NCBI RefSeq assembly: GCF_007558725.1
Contig: NZ_VLPL01000001.1
Coordinates: 478,808-542,807 of the forward strand
Source of the DNA: Fluviicola chungangensis
Lineage (GTDB): Bacteria > Bacteroidota > Bacteroidia > Flavobacteriales_D > Crocinitomicaceae
Direction of reading: 5' to 3'
Length of the DNA: 64,000 nt
Shown in pieces: positions 24,858 to 33,222 of this stretch. Under the pieces are notes generated by a model, which was not told where the DNA came from, did not search any database, and worked only from the letters and a program-made list of their open reading frames with translations. Within the stretch, counting starts at the first letter, position 1. Each line of letters starts with the position of its first letter. The translations under genes and the position numbers were made by a program.

Positions 24858-27674
24858 TTACTTAGATAAATGCATATTTCTTTCCGAATAGATCTTCGTA
24901 AAGAACGGGTCTTTCAAATTCTTGATGAAACGGATCGCTTCACCGGTCGATTTCATTTCAGGACCTAATTCTTTCTTTACATCCGGGAATTTCTCGTAGG
25001 AGAATACCGGGATCTTGATCGCATAACCTTCCTTTTTCGGGTTGAAATTGAAATCTTTCACTTTCTTTTCTCCCAGCATGACTTTTGTCGCGTAATTAAC
25101 ATACGGCTCGTCATATGCTTTCGCAATGAACGGTACTGTACGGGAAGCACGCGGGTTCGCTTCGATTACATATACTTTATCGTCCTTGATCGCAAACTGG
25201 ATATTGATCAATCCGACTGTTTTCAATTCGACCGCGATTTTCTTCGTAATGTCTTCAATTTGCTGCATCACAAAATCTCCCAGGTTGTACGGAGGAAGTA
25301 CGGCATAAGAATCACCGGAGTGAATTCCAGCCGGTTCGATGTGCTGCATGACTCCAATGATGTATACATCTTTTCCGTCGCAAATGGCATCTGCTTCCGC
25401 CTCGATCGCTCCACCCAGGAAATGATCCAGCAAAATCTGATTGCTTCCCATTTCGTTGATGATATCCACGACATGATGTTCCAATTCTTCCTTATTGATG
25501 ACAATTTTCATTTTTTGTCCTCCCAATACATACGAAGGGCGAACCAATAGCGGGAAACCAAGGTCTTTCGACAACTCGATCGCCTGTTCGGCACTTTCCA
25601 CCACCCCGTACTTCGGGAAAGGAATATTGTTCTTTTCCAATAGTTTAGAGAATCGTCCGCGGTCTTCAGCCAAATCCAGGGCATCAAAACTCGTCCCTAA
25701 AATTTTAATCCCGTAACGCTCTAACTTTTCTGCAAGTTTTAAAGCTGTTTGTCCGCCTAACTGAACGATTACTCCTTCCGGCTTCTCGTGCTGAATGATG
25801 TCGTAAATGTGTTCCCAGAAAACCGGTTCGAAGTACAATTTATCCGCCGTATCAAAATCGGTAGAAACTGTTTCCGGGTTGCAATTGATCATGATCGTTT
25901 CGTAACCGCATTCCTTCGCGGCTAATACACCATGCACGCAGGAGTAATCAAATTCGATTCCCTGCCCGATACGGTTCGGTCCGGAACCCAGCACCACCAC
26001 TTTTTTGCGGTCGCTCACCGAGCTTTCGTTCTCAAATTCGAACGTGGAATAATAGTATGGTGTTTTTGCATCGAATTCTGCCGCACAGGTATCTACCAGT
26101 TTGAACACGCGTTTGATCCCCATTTCGGAGCGCTTGTTGTGTACTTCCGATTCCAGGCAACGCAGGAGGTGTGCAACCTGCCGGTCAGCATATCCTTTTT
26201 GTTTCGCTTCGAACATCAATTCTTTCGGGATATTTCCCAAATGGTACTTCTCAATACGGCGTTCCAATTTGATCAGGTCTTCAATTTGTTTTAGGAACCA
26301 CGTATCTATTTTCGTTTTTTCAAAGATCGTTTTGAACGGAATTCCCAGCTTGATTGCATCGTATACATGGAACAAGCGGTTCCAGCTCGGGTTTTCCAGG
26401 GAGTGCAGGATTGCATCCTGGTTCGTCAATTCTTTCCCGTCAGCTCCTAATCCGTTGCGGTTGATCTCTAACGATTGACACGCCTTTTGCAGGGCTTCCT
26501 GGAATGAACGACCGATTCCCATTACTTCACCTACCGATTTCATCTGAAGTCCGATTCGGCGGTCAGTTCCCGGAAATTTATTAAAGTTCCAACGCGGTAT
26601 TTTCACGATGACGTAATCCAAGGTTGGCTCGAACAGTGCGGAAGTTGTTTTTGTAATTTGATTGCTTAATTCATCCAAGTGGTATCCGATAGCCAGTTTC
26701 GAAGCAATCTTCGCAATCGGGTAACCCGTTGCTTTTGATGCCAGTGCCGATGAACGGGATACGCGCGGGTTGATCTCAATTGCAATGATGTCTTCATTCT
26801 CATCCGGTGATACCGCAAACTGAACGTTGCATCCCCCGGCAAAATTCCCGATCGAGCGCATCATCATAATCGCCATATCGCGCATTCGCTGGAAAGTAGT
26901 GTCTGACAATGTCATTGCCGGAGCAACCGTGATAGAGTCACCGGTATGAATTCCCATCGGGTCGAAGTTCTCAATGGAACAAATGATGACTACATTATCA
27001 TTTGCGTCGCGCAAGAGCTCCAATTCGTATTCTTTCCATCCCAGCAATGCTTTATCGATCATGACCTCATGGATCGGGGACAATTGTAATCCGCGCTCCA
27101 ATAATCCGTCGAATTCTTTCGGATCATATACAATGGATGCACCGGAACCTCCTAAGGTATAAGAAGGACGGATACAAAGCGGGAACCCGAAATCCTGTGC
27201 AATCTCTTTTCCTTCGAGGAAGGATTTTGCAGTTGCCTGCGGGGCCATCGGAACACCGATTTGTTCCATCAGGTTACGGAATGCTTCGCGGTTCTCTGTA
27301 ATTTCAATTGCTGCAATGTCAACACCGATAATGGCTACACCATAATCTTCCCAAATTCCCATTTCATCACATTTGATGGCAAGGTTCAGGGCAGTTTGTC
27401 CTCCCATTGTAGGCAACACGGCATCGATTTGGTGATTTTTCAAAATTTCGATGATGCTTTCCGGTTCAAGCGGTTGCAGGTAAACATTATCAGCAACGAC
27501 CTTATCAGTCATGATCGTAGCCGGATTCGAGTTGATCAGGGTTACTTCAATACCTTCTTCGCGGAGCGAACGAGCGGCTTGGGAACCTGAATAATCGAAT
27601 TCACATGCTTGACCAATCACGATGGGACCTGAACCGATAATTAGTACGGACTTAATGGAATTGTTTTTCGGCAT
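24858..27674 (-). CDS. carB: Carbamoyl-phosphate synthase large subunit, short form
   Basis: 938 residues. It starts with GSGPIVIGQACEFDYSGSQA and repeats the motif as GSGPNRIGQGIEFDYSCVHG in the second half, showing the two homologous ATP-grasp halves that make carboxyphosphate and then carbamoyl phosphate from bicarbonate, glutamine-derived ammonia and ATP, for pyrimidine and arginine synthesis. The protein stops soon after the second ATP-grasp unit; the roughly 130-140 residue MGS-type allosteric domain of E. coli CarB (1073 residues) is absent, as I recall for flavobacterial CarB. No carA nearby. A good promoter lies 91 bases upstream. Confidence 0.96.
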   Translation of the reverse strand: MPKNNSIKSVLIIGSGPIVIGQACEFDYSGSQAARSLREEGIEVTLINSNPATIMTDKVVADNVYLQPLEPESIIEILKNHQIDAVLPTMGGQTALNLAIKCDEMGIWEDYGVAIIGVDIAAIEITENREAFRNLMEQIGVPMAPQATAKSFLEGKEIAQDFGFPLCIRPSYTLGGSGASIVYDPKEFDGLLERGLQLSPIHEVMIDKALLGWKEYELELLRDANDNVVIICSIENFDPMGIHTGDSITVAPAMTLSDTTFQRMRDMAIMMMRSIGNFAGGCNVQFAVSPDENEDIIAIEINPRVSRSSALASKATGYPIAKIASKLAIGYHLDELSNQITKTTSALFEPTLDYVIVKIPRWNFNKFPGTDRRIGLQMKSVGEVMGIGRSFQEALQKACQSLEINRNGLGADGKELTNQDAILHSLENPSWNRLFHVYDAIKLGIPFKTIFEKTKIDTWFLKQIEDLIKLERRIEKYHLGNIPKELMFEAKQKGYADRQVAHLLRCLESEVHNKRSEMGIKRVFKLVDTCAAEFDAKTPYYYSTFEFENESSVSDRKKVVVLGSGPNRIGQGIEFDYSCVHGVLAAKECGYETIMINCNPETVSTDFDTADKLYFEPVFWEHIYDIIQHEKPEGVIVQLGGQTALKLAEKLERYGIKILGTSFDALDLAEDRGRFSKLLEKNNIPFPKYGVVESAEQAIELSKDLGFPLLVRPSYVLGGQKMKIVINKEELEHHVVDIINEMGSNQILLDHFLGGAIEAEADAICDGKDVYIIGVMQHIEPAGIHSGDSYAVLPPYNLGDFVMQQIEDITKKIAVELKTVGLINIQFAIKDDKVYVIEANPRASRTVPFIAKAYDEPYVNYATKVMLGEKKVKDFNFNPKKEGYAIKIPVFSYEKFPDVKKELGPEMKSTGEAIRFIKNLKDPFFTKIYSERNMHLSK

Positions 27675-27764
27675 TTATGCGCTTTTTAAGAGTTCAATTT
27701 GTAATTTTTGTAATCAAATCTTTGCAACACGGTAAATGGCTCTACCTATACTACAAATTGAGCG

Positions 27765-27798
27765 CAAATTTACAGAAATAAATCCGGATTTGTACAAA
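27765..27798 (-). promoter_or_regulatory. carB promoter
   Basis: On the minus strand TTTG (27798-27795) and TAAATTTG (27772-27765) fit the Bacteroidota -33 and -7 elements with 22 bases between them. The predicted leader to the carB ATG is about 85 bases. The remaining spacer to 27978 shows nothing else. Confidence 0.6.
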
Positions 27799-27978
27799 AC
27801 CGATTTTGTTTTTTACGGAGTTATTAACAGCGTTTTGATATCTGCAAGCCTCCTGAATGTCCCATATCCTGAGTTCTTTCAATGAGTTAACAATCTTATT
27901 TAACGAAGATTAGTCAAAATTTAATTTGGATTACTCATTATTTTTATTCAATTTCGGATCACTACAAAAACACTTAAC

Positions 27979-28479
27979 ATGAAAATGCGTACCTTTTGGC
28001 ACCTAGCCTTAAAAACACTTGGGATGTGGCTGATTATCAACAGCATTATTTCCTTACCCGTAACAATCCATAGTGTGCTGGCAGTTTTAACCGATTCTTT
28101 TTCCTGGCGCTACGTCATTGTAGAAACAGCTTATTTAACTTCGCTTCTTGTTTTTTATTTTCTCATTCTTCAGTTCCTGATTTTGAAATCACAGCGGACA
28201 GTTGATTTTTTAAAACTTGAAAAAGGTTTTGAGGAAATCCGGATTAATTTCACCATTTCCTACGACAAATTACTGAAGATCGTCATTATTCTTATCGGGG
28301 GAATTCTCTTTTTAAAAGCAGTTCCAAAACTGGTCGAAAGTCTCTATTTATTCGATCAGGGTTCAAAAACGATAGACATTGTTATTTATTCTTCACAAGC
28401 ATTCATCAGTTTCCTGATCATGACAAACAGTAATTTTGTACGGCGTTATATCTCAAAAGAGAGCTTGAAGGTGAATTAA
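27979..28479 (+). CDS. Hypothetical four-helix membrane protein
   Basis: 166 residues with four hydrophobic segments (about 10-35, 45-70, 100-118, 130-150). The loop between helices 2 and 3 is polar (KSQRTVDFLKLEKGFEEIRINF). The arrangement resembles small DUF2975-type integral membrane proteins, but the match is weak. Followed by a clear terminator at 28542-28568, so it is a single-gene unit. Confidence 0.6.
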   Translation: MKMRTFWHLALKTLGMWLIINSIISLPVTIHSVLAVLTDSFSWRYVIVETAYLTSLLVFYFLILQFLILKSQRTVDFLKLEKGFEEIRINFTISYDKLLKIVIILIGGILFLKAVPKLVESLYLFDQGSKTIDIVIYSSQAFISFLIMTNSNFVRRYISKESLKVN

Positions 28480-28541
28480 TCCAGCCACTTTCTGAAAACG
28501 AATTGCGATACGAATCTGAAACCACTCATTGTACGAATAAA

Positions 28542-28568
28542 GCCGGATTAAAAGATCCGGCATTTTTT
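28542..28568 (+). terminator. Intrinsic terminator
   Basis: GCCGGAT (28542-28548) pairs with ATCCGGC (28555-28561), a perfect 7-base GC-rich stem with a 6-base loop, followed by ATTTTTT. It lies 63 bases after the stop of the 27979-28479 gene. Confidence 0.85.
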
Positions 28569-28660
28569 CTCCGCTGAACGTTCACACCTCAGTACTCGTG
28601 CCGACACAAAAACATATTGATTTTGCAGTCAACTTTGCGCGCCAGCCCTCTTGCTATACT

Positions 28661-30091
28661 CTATTTATTCTGAATGATTTTTGTTTGATCCAGGTACTTC
28701 CTGGTTTTCATTTCTTTCAACAGCGAATCAAGGTTGGTTTTATCTGTTGCATACAGCATGATCACCGGTCTTTTCTTTCGATCAAAAAAAGCATAGATTG
28801 TATTCGGTATCATTTTCACTTTCGAAAGTTCAGGAAACAGTTTCTTTAATTCTTTTAGCGTTGCCTGATGGTTGCGGTCAACAATGATTAGTTGTGTTTG
28901 ATCTCCGGTCTTTAATTGTTCCAGGGCAATCGGATCTAAAATCGGAGAGGAAAAGTGCGAATTGGTTAATTGAAAATACTTCCCTACTCCATTCATTACC
29001 TCATCAATCGCCGGACCGGAATCTGCATCGTTGTAAATAGCCACCCGGTTTAACAGAATCCCATAATCGGTAATTGAATTCGGGAAAGTCTTCCCAAACA
29101 AATCAATTGCCTTGTTCACAAAATCCTGGTCGATTTGCTTATTTCCGGCAATGTATTCTTCAATCATCGGATACAAAGCTTTTCCAAAACCGTTGATATA
29201 CTCATTATCGTACCACGGATTCGGATCCAATTCACCACTCAAATACTTGTAAGCCCAACCATTTCCTAACACAGTGGCCAACCCTTCATCAAAGAAATTG
29301 TATGCAAACTGGCTATACGGCGATTTGTTCTCTGCAAAGTATCCTTCCAGTTTGTGTTCGAAATCGCTTGGTTGTTCGTCGTAAAGTACATGACACATTT
29401 CGTGCAACACCACCCCGATTCTTCCCACGTGATCCGTTTCATCCGTGAGCACTCCAATACATAAACTGTTTGCGTGCGGTGTTGCAGTACTGTTTCCACT
29501 TGCTCCCGGAATCGGATAAAGAGCCACTACAAATGGCATTTCTTTAATCCAGCAGGAATTGTAAAAGCGGTTGATCTTTGTAAATGATTCGGAACATTGA
29601 GCAGCATATTTTTCCAAAGCAATGCGTTGTGCGTTCAATTTTGCTTCATTGTCTTTCCAGATAATACGATCGTAATAGGTTTCTGCCGACTGCATAATCG
29701 TAATTAACTTTTCCAGTTCGCTGTTGGGAAGTATTCCTATGATCCGATCCCTGAATTCAGCAATCGTAGACGAATTTACCAAAGCAATATCAATTAGATC
29801 ATACGTTGAGCGAATCTGACGTCGAAGTGCCGGAAACTCCTCTCTTTTGAACTGGTAATCCAATTGAATGTGACTGAAGTCTGTTGCCAGTTGCGCAAAC
29901 TCCTTATCCCCTGCTGTTTTCTGATCAATAAACTGCTGCAATGTCCGTGAAGTGGTATGACTGTAAATCGACGCTTCCAAGAAATTGAAAATGCAATACG
30001 GTTTGCTGATCTTAAATTGAAAACCGATATTTTGGGCAAATGCCGGTTGTATCAACAAACAAAGGGAAGTAAGAATAAGCCATTTTTTCAT
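28661..30091 (-). CDS. Putative secreted zinc metallopeptidase (gluzincin-like)
   Basis: 476 residues; signal peptide MKKWLILTSLCLLIQPAFAQ. IGVVLHEMCHVLYDE places HExxH at H230-E231-x-x-H234, and NFFDEGLATVLG supplies E269, 34 residues further, in the usual position of the third zinc ligand of gluzincins (an 'E in DEGLA' helix). The N-terminal 200 residues are helical and the C-terminal 150 residues alternate strands and helices. No named peptidase family is recognised. It probably acts in the periplasm or outside. Single gene. Confidence 0.7.
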   Translation of the reverse strand: MKKWLILTSLCLLIQPAFAQNIGFQFKISKPYCIFNFLEASIYSHTTSRTLQQFIDQKTAGDKEFAQLATDFSHIQLDYQFKREEFPALRRQIRSTYDLIDIALVNSSTIAEFRDRIIGILPNSELEKLITIMQSAETYYDRIIWKDNEAKLNAQRIALEKYAAQCSESFTKINRFYNSCWIKEMPFVVALYPIPGASGNSTATPHANSLCIGVLTDETDHVGRIGVVLHEMCHVLYDEQPSDFEHKLEGYFAENKSPYSQFAYNFFDEGLATVLGNGWAYKYLSGELDPNPWYDNEYINGFGKALYPMIEEYIAGNKQIDQDFVNKAIDLFGKTFPNSITDYGILLNRVAIYNDADSGPAIDEVMNGVGKYFQLTNSHFSSPILDPIALEQLKTGDQTQLIIVDRNHQATLKELKKLFPELSKVKMIPNTIYAFFDRKKRPVIMLYATDKTNLDSLLKEMKTRKYLDQTKIIQNK

Positions 30092-30158
30092 AAATCTAAT
30101 TTAATAAGGTTAGTGTCTGTTTTTTCAGAAAAGTGACGTCAATCGTTCGATTTCCTTG

Positions 30159-30662
30159 TCAATTTTTGTAAACCCGCTCTTTTTCTTTTACACTCAACCA
30201 AAGTAATACCAAAGCAATTAGGAGAGCCACCTGTGATGTAATTAAGTTAGAAATTCCTATTTTCTCCGAAAAAAGTCTTCCAAAGGAATAAATCAGGGAA
30301 TCCAAAATCCTGTTTTTGAAAGCGCCCGTAAAAAACAAAATCAAATACAACAATACCACTGAAACCGTATTCCAAACTGATTTTTTCCGGATCAAATTGA
30401 TCACGATTACCGAAACAACACCAAAACAGAATCCATAGAAAAGGGAATAAAACATCTGCGACATTACCTGGCCTATCGTTACATCTGTTCCCATAAATTG
30501 TTCCAAACATCCTGTGGAAGGATCTCCCTTACTCCTGATCAAACATTCGTAAAGATCTGCATTCAAAAACGTGTGAAACCGGAAAAACACCACCTCAAAC
30601 AAGGAAAGCGAAAGACATTGCAGGATGATCAGCTTAAGTGAACATTTCCCGATTATTTTCAT
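30159..30662 (-). CDS. Hypothetical membrane protein
   Basis: 167 residues with about four hydrophobic segments (near 8-28, 70-88, 97-115, 140-157). Its ATG overlaps the TGA stop of the upstream gene (ATGA at 30662-30659), so the two are translationally coupled. No family recognised. The loop after helix 1 contains two cysteines (YECLIRSKGDPSTGCLEQF) that could form a periplasmic disulfide. Confidence 0.6.
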   Translation of the reverse strand: MKIIGKCSLKLIILQCLSLSLFEVVFFRFHTFLNADLYECLIRSKGDPSTGCLEQFMGTDVTIGQVMSQMFYSLFYGFCFGVVSVIVINLIRKKSVWNTVSVVLLYLILFFTGAFKNRILDSLIYSFGRLFSEKIGISNLITSQVALLIALVLLWLSVKEKERVYKN

Positions 30663-31567
30663 CGGTCAAACTCCGATTTGGCGGCTTCCGAGATCATGAC
30701 CCCATTCTTATAGGTTTGAACATTGTAAACGTAGCCAGTTCTTGTATAATAGTAAATAGTTCCGTTCCCATCCTTCAATGTTCCGGGATCACGCAGCTTC
30801 CCGGATTCATCGTAATTGCATTTGACGTTCAGCAAAAGTCCGTTACTGTATTCCTTTTCAATCCATAACTGCCCGTTTTCATGATAGTACTTATAGGTCC
30901 CATCGGGTTGGCCCATTTTAAAAAAGGATACTTCTTCGTCCTTTTCATTCGGATAATAAGAATGAAAAGAACCGTTTAAGGTGTCGTTCATGTACGTGCA
31001 TTCCAGCATTGGCTTTCCATCCGGGTAAAAATTAGTCGATTTTCCTGTCCGCTTTCCTGCAAGCACGAAAGTACTTCTGAACAATTTACCATCTTCATAA
31101 TATACCTTGACCTCCGTCATTTTGTTTTCATCAAAACTACCCGTCATACTTACTTTTCCATTTGGAAAAAAGTAGGTATATGCTCCTGTTTTCTTCCCCT
31201 TGGTATATGTCACTTCTTTTTGAAGAATCTTCCGAAATGTTTTATCCTCCAGTACATAAAACTTCCAGGGGCCTTCCCGCAGGCTATCTACAAACTTCCC
31301 TTCCCCGTAAAGCAGGTACAAACCAACCAACCGTATCGGGATGTCATTTTCAGTCAGATACATAAAATCCTCACTGACTTCGTAGTCTTTCCAGTTTCCC
31401 TGTCTGTTTCCCTTTGAATCCTCCTTTCCTTTAGGTCTGAAATGCTCATTTGCATAACCGTTTTTCATATAAACGTTCATGATGCTGTCCATGACAAACG
31501 TCAGATTTTGGCTCAACGAATTCAGTGTAAATCCAACGGCAAAAAGAAGTGTTAATTTGAGTTTCAT
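30659..31567 (-). CDS. Secreted MORN/YwqK-like repeat protein
   Basis: 302 residues from the ATG at 31567, which begins a clear signal peptide (MKLKLTLLFAVGFTLNSLSQ). From about residue 110 a 20-25 residue unit repeats at least five times: 'YxYFFPNGKVSMTG', 'VYYEDGKLFRS', 'NFYPDGKPMLECTY', 'HSYYPNEK', 'KYYHENGQLWIEKEY'. This is the MORN-like pattern that databases often label 'toxin-antitoxin system YwqK family antitoxin'; here the signal peptide and the absence of a toxin argue against that label. Coupled to the 30159-30662 gene. Function unknown. Confidence 0.75.
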   Translation of the reverse strand: MKLKLTLLFAVGFTLNSLSQNLTFVMDSIMNVYMKNGYANEHFRPKGKEDSKGNRQGNWKDYEVSEDFMYLTENDIPIRLVGLYLLYGEGKFVDSLREGPWKFYVLEDKTFRKILQKEVTYTKGKKTGAYTYFFPNGKVSMTGSFDENKMTEVKVYYEDGKLFRSTFVLAGKRTGKSTNFYPDGKPMLECTYMNDTLNGSFHSYYPNEKDEEVSFFKMGQPDGTYKYYHENGQLWIEKEYSNGLLLNVKCNYDESGKLRDPGTLKDGNGTIYYYTRTGYVYNVQTYKNGVMISEAAKSEFDR

Positions 31568-31620
31568 TTCAGGTGATAATTCATTTTGATCAAAATTAAT
31601 CATTTCAAACAAAGTTGAAA

Positions 31621-31710
31621 GGTTCAAAGAAGGTTCAAAGTTTATTTCAACAATGAAATTTAAACTCTGTGGAACATTTTGAACTCTTGAGCTTTTAAAC
31701 TTTTGAACAC
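31621..31710. repeat. GTTCAAAG word-repeat spacer
   Basis: The divergent spacer repeats GTTCAAAG and its complements (TTTTGAAC, CTTTTAAACTTTTGAAC) several times, forming imperfect hairpins. The same word fills 32275-32330. Confidence 0.45.
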
Positions 31711-31766
31711 GTCAGCCCCCTGAACTCTCTTAAAATTGACTACTTTTATACCAAATTATTGATTCC

Positions 31767-32261
31767 ATGAAATTGGTTTTAAATCAGCATCAGATTGAGC
31801 AAAAAATCATGCGCCTGGCGCACGAAATTTTAGAGAACACATACGGTATTCCGGAATTATTCATTGGCGGGATTATTGGGAACGGAGAAACGTTTGCACA
31901 ACAAATCACCGAAATCATTCGCAGGAACAGTTCGCAGGAAGTTACTTACTTTAAAATCGAATTGGATAAGGATCATCCGCTGGACTCAAGCATCCGTTGC
32001 TCTATTGACCCGGCTTTATTTAACGGGAAACTGGTTATTCTGGTAGATGATGTGATCAATTCGGGAACCACGATGCAGTATGGTGTGATGAAAATTCTGG
32101 AACAGCCTGTACGCAGTGTAAAAACGGTTGCCCTTGTTGACAGGATGCACCGCAGATATCCTATCAAATGTGATTTTGTAGGAATGACATTAACGACCAC
32201 TTTGGGTGAACGCGTGGAGGTGATGCCCTCGAATGGTTCGCTTGAGGCTTTTTTGGTATAA
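31767..32261 (+). CDS. PyrR-like phosphoribosyltransferase
   Basis: 164 residues. VILVDDVINSGTT (90-102) is the PRPP-binding loop of type I phosphoribosyltransferases, and LVDRMHRRYPIKCDFVG (123-139) matches the 'DRGHRELPIxxDYVG' segment of PyrR. PyrR proteins are uracil phosphoribosyltransferases and, in Firmicutes, regulators of pyr operons; regulatory function in Bacteroidota is uncertain. An upstream TACTTTTA weakly resembles a -7 box. The stop codon lies in the centre of a perfect 23-base palindrome (32248-32270). Confidence 0.8.
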   Translation: MKLVLNQHQIEQKIMRLAHEILENTYGIPELFIGGIIGNGETFAQQITEIIRRNSSQEVTYFKIELDKDHPLDSSIRCSIDPALFNGKLVILVDDVINSGTTMQYGVMKILEQPVRSVKTVALVDRMHRRYPIKCDFVGMTLTTTLGERVEVMPSNGSLEAFLV

Positions 32262-32270
32262 CCAAAAAAG
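32248..32270. repeat. Perfect 23-base palindrome over a stop codon
   Basis: CTTTTTTGGT (32248-32257), spacer ATA, ACCAAAAAAG (32261-32270): ten perfect base pairs. The TAA stop of the phosphoribosyltransferase gene uses bases 32259-32261. Same 10-3-10 plan and same ATA centre as 38649-38671. Confidence 0.8.
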
Positions 32271-32274
32271 TTCA

Positions 32275-32330
32275 ATGGTTCAAAAAGTTCAACCTCCATT
32301 CCGGACAATGACTTTTTAAACTTTTGAACT
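32275..32330. repeat. GTTCAAAA word-repeat hairpin
   Basis: GTTCAAAAAGTTC (32278-32290) pairs with AACTTTTGAAC (32319-32329) across a 28-base loop; further copies of TTTGAAC follow up to the murQ start codon. Confidence 0.5.
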
Positions 32331-32383
32331 CTGCGCCGATGCGAAAGCTTTAGCGCAAGCATTTTGAACTTTGAACTTTCAGC

Positions 32384-33190
32384 ATGAAAAGAATAACAGA
32401 ATCCGAAAGCAATCATCACGACCTGGACAGTAAGTCCACTAGAGATTTGCTGATCGGGATCAATGAAGAAGATCACACTGTTCCATTGGCAGTAGAAAAA
32501 GAAATTCCGCAAATTGAAAAATTGGTTGACGAATGTGTTGAGCGCATGCGTGACGGAGGTCGGTTGTTCTATATGGGCGCCGGCACAAGCGGTCGTCTTG
32601 GAATTGTAGATGCAAGTGAATGTCCTCCCACATTCGGAGTTCCCCATGGAATGGTCATCGGGATTATTGCCGGCGGAGACCAGGCAATCCGCAAGGCAGT
32701 TGAATTTGCAGAGGACGACCGGGAACAGGGCTGGAAAGATTTGGAAGCATTTAAGATCGCAGAAAAAGATATTGTAGTAGGCATTGCAGCTTCGGGAACG
32801 ACTCCTTATGTTCTTGGAGCTTTGGAACAGGCTAAACGAAAGGGCATTTTAACCGGTGGAATTTCCTGTAATCCAGGCTCACCATTGAGTCAGCTGGCAG
32901 ATATCGCCATTACCCCTGTTGTGGGTCCTGAATTCGTTACCGGAAGTACCCGTATGAAAAGCGGAACTGCCCAGAAATTGGTACTCAATATGCTTTCCAC
33001 TGCTATTATGATCCGTTTGGGGCGTGTGAAAGGAAACCGTATGGTGGACATGCAATTATCCAACGAGAAACTGGTTGATCGTGGTACAAAAATGGTCATG
33101 GATGCGACCGGACTGGACGAAGTAAAAGCAAACGAATTGTTGTTGAAACACGGTTCTGTGAGAGCTGCTGTGGAAGCATTTAACAAATAA
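32384..33190 (+). CDS. murQ: N-acetylmuramic acid 6-phosphate etherase
   Basis: 268 residues. The opening [19 protein letters not shown], the SIS-domain phosphosugar loop [11 protein letters not shown] (64-74), and [20 protein letters not shown] are all characteristic of MurQ. The enzyme cleaves the lactyl ether of MurNAc-6-phosphate to give GlcNAc-6-phosphate and D-lactate during peptidoglycan recycling, in the cytoplasm. It is about 30 residues shorter at the C-terminus than E. coli MurQ, which I believe is normal in Bacteroidota. No MurNAc kinase or transporter is adjacent. It follows the PyrR-like gene on the same strand after a hairpin-rich spacer. Confidence 0.95.
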   Translation: MKRITESESNHHDLDSKSTRDLLIGINEEDHTVPLAVEKEIPQIEKLVDECVERMRDGGRLFYMGAGTSGRLGIVDASECPPTFGVPHGMVIGIIAGGDQAIRKAVEFAEDDREQGWKDLEAFKIAEKDIVVGIAASGTTPYVLGALEQAKRKGILTGGISCNPGSPLSQLADIAITPVVGPEFVTGSTRMKSGTAQKLVLNMLSTAIMIRLGRVKGNRMVDMQLSNEKLVDRGTKMVMDATGLDEVKANELLLKHGSVRAAVEAFNK

Positions 33191-33222
33191 TCAATATCTT
33201 TACACTACCTAAATCAAAGTAT

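Noticed and set aside
30659-31567. Label 'YwqK-family antitoxin' for the MORN-like repeat protein
   Set aside because: It has a signal peptide and no toxin gene nearby; the label comes from a broad repeat model.
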